A stretch of DNA of 23,505 bases from an uncultured Collinsella sp. GTDB taxonomy: Bacteria; Actinomycetota; Coriobacteriia; Coriobacteriales; Coriobacteriaceae. The notes beneath the pieces are model-generated. The model saw only the letters and a program-made list of their open reading frames with translations, had not been told where the DNA came from and did not search any database. The stretch's first letter is position 1. Each line of letters starts with the position of its first letter. The position numbers and the translations under genes were made by a program. Of the stretch, positions 7,632 through 14,614 are shown one piece after another. The stretch is taken from contig CABUCQ010000021.1 in assembly GCA_902490095.1 (NCBI GenBank), positions 1 to 23,505 of the forward strand. Reading direction: 5' to 3'.

Positions 7632-8780
7632 TTAATCGAGGATATCGTCGAGGGCACTCTTGATACGGTCGGTCACCGACTTCTTACCGGAAGCGACGTC
7701 ATCGCCCATCTCATCGGCAAAAGCACGGAGCAGCTCGCGCTGCTTATTGGAAAGGTAGGTGGGAACAACCACGCGCAGCTGCACAATCAGGCGGCCACGC
7801 GAACCGCCACCGCCAATGCGCGGCATGCCGTAATTATTGACGCTCACGGTATCGCCGTACTGGGCGCCGGCGGGAACCGTCACCTTAACGACCTCGTCGG
7901 GCATAATGCCCTCGACCTCGATCTCGCAGCCGAGCGCAGCCTGCGCAATCGAGATATCGCTCACCAGGTACAGGTCATCACCGTTGCGCTTAAAGCGCTC
8001 ATGGTCGGCGACGCGCACGTTGACAATCAGGTCGCCCGAAGGCTCGCCGCGAAGGCCGGCCTCGCCAAAGCCGCTCACACGCAGCTGGCGACCGGTCGAA
8101 ACGCCGGCGGGAATATCGATGTCGATCTTTTCATGCGAAGGCGTGCGGCCCTGACCGTCGCAGGTCTCGCAGGGATGGTCGATGACCGTGCCCTCGCCAT
8201 GGCAGTCGGGGCAAGGCGAAGAGGACTGAACCTGGCCCAGGAACGAACGCTGAACCGTCGTGACATAGCCCGTGCCGTGGCAGCGGCCGCACTGCTTTTC
8301 CTGTGCGCCCTCTGCCCTACCGGTGCCGTTGCAGTCCTCGCAAGGAGCAAGGCGGTCATAGCTGATCGTCTTTTTGCAGCCGAGCGCCGCCTCCTCGAGC
8401 GTCACCGAAAGCGAGATGGCCATATCACGTCCGCGACGACGCTCACGACGGCTGCGGGCGCCACCGCCGGCACCGCCGCCAAAGAACGACGAGAACAAGT
8501 CGTCCATGCCCATGCCACCAAAGATATCGTTGATATCGACGTAGCCCGAACCACCAGGGCCGTCGGCAGTGCCGTAACGGTCGTAGTTAGCACGCTTCTG
8601 CTCATCGGAAAGAACGGAATAGGCCTCGTTGAGCTCCTTGAACTTGGCCTCGGCCTCGGGGTCGTCCGAAACATCCGGATGTACGGTACGGGCCTTCTTT
8701 AGAAACGCACGCTTAATCGTCCGCGCGTCGGCATCCCTGTCGACGCCAAGCACCTCGTAGTAATCCCTATTTTCCGACAC
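7632..8780 (-). CDS. dnaJ: Chaperone protein DnaJ (full-length, type I)
   Basis: DnaJ is the Hsp40 co-chaperone that delivers unfolded proteins to DnaK and stimulates its ATPase. The 382-aa product has every type I element: a J domain with HPD at 34-36, a short Gly/Phe region around 88-108, four CxxCxGxG zinc motifs (CEDCNGTG, CGRCHGTG, CPDCHGEG, CETCDGQG, about 147-211), and complete C-terminal domains I and II ending in VPTYLSNKQRELLRAFAD. A GTG at 8780 is chosen because GGAAGGA lies 7 nt upstream; an upstream in-frame extension lacks family similarity. It is immediately downstream of a second, unusual J protein. dnaK and grpE are not in the window. Confidence 0.96.
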   Translation of the reverse strand: MSENRDYYEVLGVDRDADARTIKRAFLKKARTVHPDVSDDPEAEAKFKELNEAYSVLSDEQKRANYDRYGTADGPGGSGYVDINDIFGGMGMDDLFSSFFGGGAGGGARSRRERRRGRDMAISLSVTLEEAALGCKKTISYDRLAPCEDCNGTGRAEGAQEKQCGRCHGTGYVTTVQRSFLGQVQSSSPCPDCHGEGTVIDHPCETCDGQGRTPSHEKIDIDIPAGVSTGRQLRVSGFGEAGLRGEPSGDLIVNVRVADHERFKRNGDDLYLVSDISIAQAALGCEIEVEGIMPDEVVKVTVPAGAQYGDTVSVNNYGMPRIGGGGSRGRLIVQLRVVVPTYLSNKQRELLRAFADEMGDDVASGKKSVTDRIKSALDDILD

Positions 8781-8861
8781 AACCGAATCCTTCCGACTTT
8801 CATTATTGTCACAGTGCGTCCTATACCCAAGCAGGGCCGACCGCAAACAGAGGGTTTGATG

Positions 8862-9965
8862 TTATTGCATTTGGTACGGCGAAAGCATGGCCCGTTGCGA
8901 GCAGCTCGCGAACCAAACCGACACGAGCGCGAACATGAAGCCGTTGGCAAAACCGTTGGCAAACTGCATCGCGCCGCGCTTCCACCACAGCAGGCTGCGA
9001 TGAAGCACGCCGTCCGAAAGCACCATGAACAGGCCCATGGCAAACGGAATAAAGCACATCACGGCAAAGGCCGAGAACACGCCCGAGATGGCCGAGAGTA
9101 CCAAAAACGGCGCCACGATGCCCATCAGGTAAAAACCGGTACGAGCTTTGCCTTCCAAGCGCTCGGCCTCAACATGGGCGCGGCCGACCAGATCGCCGCC
9201 CGCGGCACCGTTGGTGCCAGCATGACCCATGCCGCCAATGCGGACCTCGTCGCCATCGTGCGTGCCGGCAGGAAACTCAATCGTCTGCTCGGAGGTTACG
9301 CGAGTACGACCGCTGCCGCCGCAATCAGGGCAGGGGTCGGCCACGACCTTACCGGAACCGCCGCACTCGGGGCAGACCGACTGGAACGTGCCCGCACCAA
9401 ACAGGAAGGACAGGTCGACGTCGATGTGGCCGCGGCCACCGCAGCTCGGGCAGGTATGGGCATGCTCAGACGAAACGGAGCCCGAACCGCCGCAGTTGTT
9501 ACAGGTATCGAAGCGCGTGTAGCGGACGGTCTTGCGAGCACCGCCCTTGGCCTCCTTGGCGTCGAGTTTGATATCGACGACCACGTTGGCGCCGTTCTCG
9601 GGATTGTAGGCAGCCTGCCCGCGACGCGGCTGGCCCCAGGCGCCACCAAAGGGAAAACCGCCCTCAAAGGGATTGCCATAGCCCGCGCTGCCGGCGTAGC
9701 CGCCGCCATAGGGCGAAGCCGTAGGAGCGCCGGCGAAGGGGTTGCCCGAACGCATGGCGTCGTAGCGCGAACGCTTCTGCTCGTCCGAAAGCACGGCGTA
9801 GGCCTCGGAAACCTCTTTAAACTTTTCCTCGGCATCCGGCTCTTTGTTGACGTCCGGATGGAGCTTGCGGGCCTTTTGCTGAAAGGCCTTTTGAATATCA
9901 CGTGAGGTGGCGTCCTTGGAGACACCCAGAATCTCGTAGTAATCTTTTTCGTTCATCGTCGCCAT
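8862..9965 (-). CDS. DnaJ-like protein with zinc finger and C-terminal membrane segments replacing CTD II
   Basis: The 367-aa product starts like DnaJ: a J domain with HPD at 36-38, a long Gly/Phe/Pro-rich linker (about 73-118), and four CxxCxGxG motifs at 155-162, 172-179, 198-205 and 212-219. C-terminal domain I begins and is recognisable to GGDLVGRAHVEAERL (257-270). The sequence then departs from the family: residues 277-317 and about 338-355 are strongly hydrophobic and look like two or three membrane helices, and the protein ends soon after. The usual second C-terminal domain and dimerisation helix are missing. The ATG at 9965 follows AGGAGG; another ATG three codons on is less well placed. 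The frame is intact to its stop, so this is not an obvious pseudogene. A membrane-tethered co-chaperone for DnaK is an inference. DnaJ ancestry is certain. Confidence 0.88.
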   Translation of the reverse strand: MATMNEKDYYEILGVSKDATSRDIQKAFQQKARKLHPDVNKEPDAEEKFKEVSEAYAVLSDEQKRSRYDAMRSGNPFAGAPTASPYGGGYAGSAGYGNPFEGGFPFGGAWGQPRRGQAAYNPENGANVVVDIKLDAKEAKGGARKTVRYTRFDTCNNCGGSGSVSSEHAHTCPSCGGRGHIDVDLSFLFGAGTFQSVCPECGGSGKVVADPCPDCGGSGRTRVTSEQTIEFPAGTHDGDEVRIGGMGHAGTNGAAGGDLVGRAHVEAERLEGKARTGFYLMGIVAPFLVLSAISGVFSAFAVMCFIPFAMGLFMVLSDGVLHRSLLWWKRGAMQFANGFANGFMFALVSVWFASCSQRAMLSPYQMQ

Positions 9966-10007
9966 GCGCGGCAACCTCCTGCTCACAGCAGCGTATATAT
10001 TTCGGTA

Positions 10008-10021
10008 ATTCTACCCGAGCG
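10008..10021 (-). promoter_or_regulatory. Candidate promoter for the membrane DnaJ-like gene
   Basis: The minus strand reads CGCTCGGGTAGAAT, with TAGAAT (10013-10008) matching the TANNNT -10 pattern, about 42 nt before the start at 9965. The same box with two changes (CGCTCGGGTAAGAT) lies directly in front of lepA. No convincing -35 hexamer is seen. It could give the two J-protein genes a separate transcript from within the lepA operon. Confidence 0.35.
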
Positions 10022-10023
10022 AC

Positions 10024-11256
10024 CTAAGCTAGATCCCAAAACAGCTCGAACAGAACATTTCCATCGAGCCAGCCCAGGTGTGTCGGCGCTAAACGAGCTC
10101 GAACATGGCCCGCGATGACATCTGCCGAAGTGAAGGGTCCCTCATGGACTCCGAGCGTCTCGGGCACCCAAGTGGCAAGACCCAATTCGAGCGCGCGATC
10201 GCAGGCAACTGCCAGCTCATCGGCCGGGACGACACGAGCCGCGCGAACCAAAAGGTCGGACGCGACACCGCGCGTCATGCGACAAGCAAGCATCAGGTCT
10301 TCGGCCGCAGCCTCGCGCTGCGAGAGATATTCGGCCTCGAACGCCGTCGCGTCATCGTCACGTTGCACCAGACGCACGCGGTACGCAACGCCTCGAGAAG
10401 AAACACCGGGGAACAAACCTGCAAGACGGTCGAAATCCCCGGCGTCGAGCATGCCCGCGGCAGAACGACCCAGGCCCAGATAGCCCTGTCCGGTCCAATA
10501 GGCAATGTTATGGGCACACTCATGGCCGTTGAGTGCGTAGCTTGCCACCTCATACGGGTGATAGCCGGCCGTACCCAGGCACTCACGCGCCACATCCATG
10601 CATGCAGCCTGAAAATCCTCGTCGGGCTCGAGCGACTCGTCGCGACACGCCATGCGGTAGAGCGGCGTGCCCTCCTCGAGCGTGAGGGGGTACACCGATA
10701 CATGATGCGGCGCCGCCGCCAACACGCCATCGAGCGTGCGCTGCCAGCTTACGGCAGTCTGCCCGGGAAGTCCGCACATCAGGTCGCACGACACATCGAG
10801 CCCAGCGTCCTTGACCGTCGCGATGGCCGCGAGCGCCCGATCGGCATCGTGAATGCGACCGATGGCGGTAAGTTCGGCGTTATCGAGCGTTTGCACGCCC
10901 AGAGAGACGCGTGTGACACCAACCTTGGCAAGCGCAGCGGTAAGCTCGGCGGTCAAGGACTCAGGATTGGCCTCGCAGGTAAACTCAACGGGCTTGCACC
11001 ACGCAGAGATACGTCGGGCAAGTTCTACCAGGCGCTCCCCCGCCAGCGACGGCGTGCCGCCGCCAACATAGACGGTACGGATCTGCGCAAGCGCCCCGAC
11101 GTCTCCAAAGGCATCAAGGCGCGCATACAACTGCTCAAAATAGGCATCGAGCGCAGCGCTCAGGTCGCACGGAGCAAAACTGCGCGAGTCAAAGTCGCAG
11201 TACCGGCACTTTTGGGCGCAAAACGGCACGTGCACGTACAGCGCGGTAACGGCCAC
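10024..11256 (-). CDS. hemW: Heme chaperone HemW (radical SAM, HemN-like)
   Basis: HemW binds heme and an iron-sulfur cluster and is proposed to insert heme into respiratory enzymes; it was long annotated as oxygen-independent coproporphyrinogen III oxidase. The 410-aa product has the radical-SAM motif CAQKCRYCDF (13-22), the GGGTPS block, and the HemW HNIAYW motif. The cysteine following CxYC in true HemN is replaced by Phe22 (CDF), which favours HemW over HemN. The start is a GTG at 11256 with GGAGG 7 nt upstream, overlapping the end of dusB and lying just after its stop. lepA-hemW linkage is widely conserved; here dusB is inserted between them. Confidence 0.93.
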   Translation of the reverse strand: MAVTALYVHVPFCAQKCRYCDFDSRSFAPCDLSAALDAYFEQLYARLDAFGDVGALAQIRTVYVGGGTPSLAGERLVELARRISAWCKPVEFTCEANPESLTAELTAALAKVGVTRVSLGVQTLDNAELTAIGRIHDADRALAAIATVKDAGLDVSCDLMCGLPGQTAVSWQRTLDGVLAAAPHHVSVYPLTLEEGTPLYRMACRDESLEPDEDFQAACMDVARECLGTAGYHPYEVASYALNGHECAHNIAYWTGQGYLGLGRSAAGMLDAGDFDRLAGLFPGVSSRGVAYRVRLVQRDDDATAFEAEYLSQREAAAEDLMLACRMTRGVASDLLVRAARVVPADELAVACDRALELGLATWVPETLGVHEGPFTSADVIAGHVRARLAPTHLGWLDGNVLFELFWDLA

Positions 11257-11258
11257 CC

Positions 11259-12302
11259 TTAGGCCTCCAGCGGATGCGCGGGCACCGACTCGCCGGCGGC
11301 AAGTGCGGCCTCGCAGGCCACCACATCGCGCTCGATATCATCGACCAATGCCATGAACTCCTCGTACGTGGAGCAGCGCACCACCTGGGCGCGCCAGGCC
11401 GCAGCATGGGGCATGCCCTTTAAATACCAACTCGCGTACGTACGAGCACGCGACATGAGCGGCAACAGCTCGTGCGTGAGCGTCAGGTGCTCGCGCAGGG
11501 CATCCAGGCGCTCGACGGAGCTGCGCACCGGCACCGGTATGCCATCGAGCGCAAGGGCGCGGGCATCGCCGAACACCCAGGGGTTGCCATAGATACCGCG
11601 CGCGATGAACACCGCGCTGGCACCCGAGCTTTGCAGATGCTCCGCCGCGTCCTCGGCCGAGAACACATCGCCCGAACCAATCACGGGAATCTCGACGGCG
11701 TCGGCCACCTCATCGACGACCGACCAATCGGCCTGGCCCGTATAGAGCTGCGTGGCACAGCGACCATGTACCGCCACCGCAGCTGCCCCTGCACCCTCGA
11801 GCATCTGGGCAAATGTCGCGGCATTGCGATCCTCGGCATAAAAGCCTTTGCGAATCTTAACGGTCACGGGCACGTGCGCCGCGCCCACCGCCGCCTCGAC
11901 GATCTGCTCGGCCAGCTCGGGCGTGCGCATGAGCGCCGAGCCCTCGCCCTTGGTAACGACTTTGCGAGCGGGGCATGCCATATTGATATCGATCAGCGTC
12001 AGGCGATCGCCAACGCGCTCCTCGACGGCGGCGACGGCGCTCGCAAACTGATCGGGTTTGGAGCCAAAGAGCTGCACGCAAATCTGCTGCTCTTCGTCGG
12101 CCGGCAGCACCAGGCGCCACGTCTTATTGCTGGCATAGGCAAGGCCCGCCACGCTCACCATCTCGCTATAGGCAAGATGGGCACCGCGGCGGCGGCACAT
12201 GATGCGATAGGCGGGGTCGGTCACGCCGGCCATAGGAGCCATAAGGAACGGCTGCTCGGCATAGGCACCCAGCAGCCGCGTACTGTATTCAGAAAGCGCC
12301 AT
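11259..12302 (-). CDS. dusB: tRNA-dihydrouridine synthase (DusB/NifR3 type)
   Basis: Dus enzymes are FMN-dependent and reduce specific uridines in tRNA to dihydrouridine. The 347-aa product shows the N-terminal APMAGVTDPAYR (22-33), the active-site loop INMACPARKVVTKGEGSALM with catalytic Cys110, the KIRKGF and AVHGR substrate/FMN blocks, and the FMN-phosphate site IPVIGSGDVFS and FIARGIYGNPW. The ATG at 12302 lies 4 nt after the lepA stop, with only a weak ribosome binding site, so coupling to lepA translation is likely. The family is secure; the exact target uridine is inferred from the DusB subgroup. Confidence 0.94.
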   Translation of the reverse strand: MALSEYSTRLLGAYAEQPFLMAPMAGVTDPAYRIMCRRRGAHLAYSEMVSVAGLAYASNKTWRLVLPADEEQQICVQLFGSKPDQFASAVAAVEERVGDRLTLIDINMACPARKVVTKGEGSALMRTPELAEQIVEAAVGAAHVPVTVKIRKGFYAEDRNAATFAQMLEGAGAAAVAVHGRCATQLYTGQADWSVVDEVADAVEIPVIGSGDVFSAEDAAEHLQSSGASAVFIARGIYGNPWVFGDARALALDGIPVPVRSSVERLDALREHLTLTHELLPLMSRARTYASWYLKGMPHAAAWRAQVVRCSTYEEFMALVDDIERDVVACEAALAAGESVPAHPLEA

Positions 12303-12306
12303 GGAC

Positions 12307-14118
12307 CTACTCGTCCACCTTAAGGATCGCCATAAAGGCCTCCTGCGGGACCTCGACCGAACCGATGGCCTTCATGCGCTTCTTGCCCTCTTTCTGCTTC
12401 TCGAGCAGCTTGCGCTTACGCGAAATATCGCCGCCATAGCACTTGGCCAAAACGTCCTTGCGGCGCGCCTTGACGGTGGAGCGGGCGATAATCTTGTTGC
12501 CGATGGCACCCTGAATAGGCACCTCGAACAGCTGGCGCGGAATGATTTCCTTGAGCTTGTCGCATAGACCGCGGGCCAGGCCATAGGCCTTGTCCTTGTG
12601 CACGATAAACGAAAGCGCGTCCACCTCGTCGCCCGAAAGTAGGATATCGAGCTTAACGAGCTCGGAGGGACGGTACTCGTTGAACTCGTAGTCGAGCGAG
12701 GCATAGCCCTTGGTACGACTCTTGAGCTGGTCAAAGAAGTCCAAGATGAGCTCGGCGAGCGGCATATCGAAGCGCATCTCGACCGATTTGCTCGTGAGGT
12801 GAATCATGTCGGTCGTAACGCCGCGGTGCTCGATGGCGAGCTGCATAACGGCACCCGTGTACTCAGGCGGGCAGATGATCTTTGCCTTGAGGTAGGGTTC
12901 CTCGATACGCTCAATGCGCGTGGCCTCGGGAAGGTCCTGCGGGCTGCGGACATCGACCATCTCGCCATCGGTCTTGTACACGTGATAGTCGACCGAAGGG
13001 CTCGTGGCAATGAGGTCCAAGTTGAACTCACGCTCGAGGCGCTCCTTAACGACCTCCATGTGCAGCAGGCCCAAGAAGCCCACGCGGAAGCCAAAGCCGA
13101 GCGCCACCGAGGTCTCGGGCTCCCATACCAACGACGGGTCGTTGACGTGCAGTTTATCGAGCGCGTCACGCAGGTTCTCGTAGTCCTTGTTATCGATCGG
13201 GAACAGGCCCGTATAGACCATGGGCTTGGCCTCGCGGTAACCGGGAAGCGGCTCGGGGCAGGGATTCGACGCCCACGTGAGGGTATCGCCCACGCGAACG
13301 GCCTCGGGATCCTTCAGGCCCGTGACCACGTATCCGACCTCGCCGACCGTCAGCGCGTCGACCGGGGTCTCGGCGGGACGCTTGACGCCCACGCCATCGA
13401 CCAAAAAGTCGCCCTTTGCCTGCATCATGCGCAGGGTATCGCCCTTTTTGATGGAGCCGTCAAAGACGCGCACCGTGGCCACCACGCCGCGATACTCGTC
13501 AAAGTACGAATCCAGAATGAGCGCTTTGAGCGGAGCATTTGCATCGCCCTTAGGCGGAGAGATCAAAAAGACAATGGACTCCAGCAGATCGTGAATGCCC
13601 TCGCCGGTCTTGCCCGAGACACACACGGCGTCATCGGCAGGGATCGCCAGGTCATCCTCGATCTCGGTCTTAACCTCATCGGGATGGGCCGAGGGCAGGT
13701 CGATCTTGTTGATGGCCGGCACAATGTCCAGATTGGCGTTCATGGCGAGCGTCGCGTTGGAGACGGTCTGCGCCTCGACACCCTGGGTGGCATCGACGAC
13801 GAGCACCGCGCCCTCGCAGGCGGCCAGCGAACGCGAGACCTCATAGGTAAAGTCCACGTGGCCCGGCGTATCGATGAGGTTGAACTGATACGTCTCGCCA
13901 TCGTCAGCGTCATAGGAAACGCGAACGGCATTGGACTTGATCGTGATGCCGCGCTCGCGCTCGATATCCATGGTGTCGAGCAGCTGCGACTCCATGTCGC
14001 GCTCGTCGACGGTATGGGTGAGCTCGAGGATACGGTCACTGATCGTGGACTTGCCATGGTCGATGTGCGCAACAATCGAGAAGTTGCGGATGTGGGAAAT
14101 GTCAATTGAAGTATTCAT
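12307..14118 (-). CDS. lepA: Elongation factor 4 (LepA), translational GTPase
   Basis: LepA/EF4 is a ribosome-associated GTPase related to EF-G, implicated in translation initiation and 30S biogenesis and in back-translocation in vitro. The 603-aa product has the usual length: G1 AHIDHGKST (17-25), G3 DTPGHVDF, G4 NKIDLP, and the LepA-specific C-terminus (ARSTVKARRKDVLAKCYGGDISRKRKLL). The ATG at 14118 gives the normal N-terminus (MNTSIDISHIRNFSIVAHIDHGKS). No Shine-Dalgarno is present; instead a -10-like TAAGAT ends 7 nt before the ATG, suggesting a leaderless mRNA. An in-frame extension to 14178 runs into the rpsT terminator and is rejected. It heads an eleven-gene collinear run. Confidence 0.97.
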   Translation of the reverse strand: MNTSIDISHIRNFSIVAHIDHGKSTISDRILELTHTVDERDMESQLLDTMDIERERGITIKSNAVRVSYDADDGETYQFNLIDTPGHVDFTYEVSRSLAACEGAVLVVDATQGVEAQTVSNATLAMNANLDIVPAINKIDLPSAHPDEVKTEIEDDLAIPADDAVCVSGKTGEGIHDLLESIVFLISPPKGDANAPLKALILDSYFDEYRGVVATVRVFDGSIKKGDTLRMMQAKGDFLVDGVGVKRPAETPVDALTVGEVGYVVTGLKDPEAVRVGDTLTWASNPCPEPLPGYREAKPMVYTGLFPIDNKDYENLRDALDKLHVNDPSLVWEPETSVALGFGFRVGFLGLLHMEVVKERLEREFNLDLIATSPSVDYHVYKTDGEMVDVRSPQDLPEATRIERIEEPYLKAKIICPPEYTGAVMQLAIEHRGVTTDMIHLTSKSVEMRFDMPLAELILDFFDQLKSRTKGYASLDYEFNEYRPSELVKLDILLSGDEVDALSFIVHKDKAYGLARGLCDKLKEIIPRQLFEVPIQGAIGNKIIARSTVKARRKDVLAKCYGGDISRKRKLLEKQKEGKKRMKAIGSVEVPQEAFMAILKVDE

Positions 14119-14125
14119 GCGGACT

Positions 14126-14139
14126 ATCTTACCCGAGCG
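14126..14139 (-). promoter_or_regulatory. Candidate leaderless promoter of lepA
   Basis: The minus strand reads CGCTCGGGTAAGAT followed by seven bases (AGTCCGC) and the lepA ATG. TAAGAT fits the actinobacterial TANNNT -10, and transcription would begin at or next to the start codon. The -35 region would fall inside the upstream rpsT terminator and shows no good hexamer. The absence of any Shine-Dalgarno supports a leaderless transcript. Confidence 0.55.
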
Positions 14140-14143
14140 GTAC

Positions 14144-14180
14144 AAAAAATGGAGCCTGTTCCATAAAACAGGCTCCATTT
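14144..14180 (-). terminator. Rho-independent terminator after rpsT
   Basis: On the minus strand AAATGGAGCCTGTT and AACAGGCTCCATTT form a perfect 14-bp stem around a 6-nt loop, followed by further T residues (six in a row in total). It lies 34 nt after the rpsT stop and just before the lepA promoter, so it insulates rpsT from the lepA operon. Confidence 0.93.
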
Positions 14181-14214
14181 ATGCGCGTAATCTGTGTGGT
14201 GTGAAATTTACAAC

Positions 14215-14481
14215 TTAGGCGTTGATGCTGTTCACGAGCTTGGCAAGACCGGACTTGCGGTTGGAAGCCTGGTTCTTGTGGATAACATGCTTGGCGGCAG
14301 CCATGTCGAGACGCTTGGTGACGGTCTTGAGGGCAGCCTGGGCCTTCTCGGCGTCGCCCTCGGCGACGGCGGACTGGACGTGCTTGGTCAGCGTCTTGAG
14401 CTCGGACTTGACAGCCTTGTTACGCATGCGAGCTGCCTCATTGGTGCGGATACGCTTCTTCTGAGACTTGATGTTTGCCAC
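14215..14481 (-). CDS. rpsT: 30S ribosomal protein S20
   Basis: S20 is a small basic primary binder of 16S rRNA in the 30S body. The 88-aa product has the usual length and signature: MANIKSQKKRIRTNEAARMR at the N-terminus, alternating basic helices, and a C-terminal AAKHVIHKNQASNRKSGLAKLVN. The start is a GTG at 14481, which gives the conserved N-terminus and follows AAAGGA; an upstream in-frame extension is not family-like. The gene appears monocistronic, with its own promoter, an unusual leader hairpin and a strong terminator. The position between holA and lepA is conserved across many Gram-positives. Confidence 0.97.
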   Translation of the reverse strand: MANIKSQKKRIRTNEAARMRNKAVKSELKTLTKHVQSAVAEGDAEKAQAALKTVTKRLDMAAAKHVIHKNQASNRKSGLAKLVNSINA

Positions 14482-14508
14482 TTCTGGAGTTCCTTTCGAG
14501 TTCCTTGC

Positions 14509-14546
14509 AAAAAATGTATGACACCTCTGAGACACGGTGAGGTCAT
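14509..14546 (-). promoter_or_regulatory. Attenuator-like hairpin in the rpsT leader
   Basis: In the rpsT transcript, ATGAC-CTC pairs with GAG-GT-GTCAT (8 bp with a 2-nt bulge, loop about 11 nt) and is followed three bases later by a run of six T (14514-14509). This resembles an intrinsic terminator placed between the promoter and the ribosome binding site. Flanking TTGCA and TGCAA can also pair and would enclose the T run, giving an alternative fold. S20 is autoregulated in E. coli at translation; attenuation here is inference. Confidence 0.5.
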
Positions 14547-14556
14547 GCAAGCGCCT

Positions 14557-14565
14557 ACTATAGCA
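14557..14565 (-). promoter_or_regulatory. Extended -10 promoter of rpsT
   Basis: The minus strand reads TGCTATAGT, an extended -10 element (TGn plus TATAGT, one base from TATAAT). It lies about 75 nt upstream of the rpsT GTG and just before the leader hairpin. No good -35 hexamer is placed at 16-18 nt; a TTGACA further upstream is too far away to pair with it. Confidence 0.55.
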
Positions 14566-14614
14566 CGCTCCCCCTCAAAGGGATAGAACGAATTTGTCAA
14601 ATAGGCAGGTATCA

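Noticed and set aside
99..8702. Very long open frames on the plus strand (for example 99-2105, 3177-4811, 6348-8702)
   Set aside because: They lie antisense to well-recognised genes (pnp, era, mtaB, dnaJ). Their translations have no family features and the skewed His/Gly/Leu/Ala composition of reverse-frame shadows in GC-rich coding DNA.
8781..8861. Promoter for the full-length dnaJ in the 81-nt gap
   Set aside because: Combinations such as TTGGGT with AATAAT can be found, but none is clearly better than background, so none was annotated.
8862..9965. The second dnaJ as a decayed pseudogene
   Set aside because: The frame is open from a good ribosome binding site to a stop, all J-domain and zinc residues are intact, and the C-terminus is coherent hydrophobic sequence rather than random out-of-frame coding.
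8781..10023. CIRCE or HspR-type heat-shock operators near the two dnaJ genes
   Set aside because: I looked for TTAGCACTC/GAGTGCTAA and CTTGAGT/ACTCAAG repeats in the gaps before both genes and saw neither. The only dyad (GGTA-GAAT-TACC at about 10005-10016) is too short to count.
14581..14606. TTGACA upstream of rpsT as the -35 element
   Set aside because: On the minus strand it lies about 32 nt before TATAGT, too far for a -35/-10 pair; the extended -10 alone explains the promoter better.
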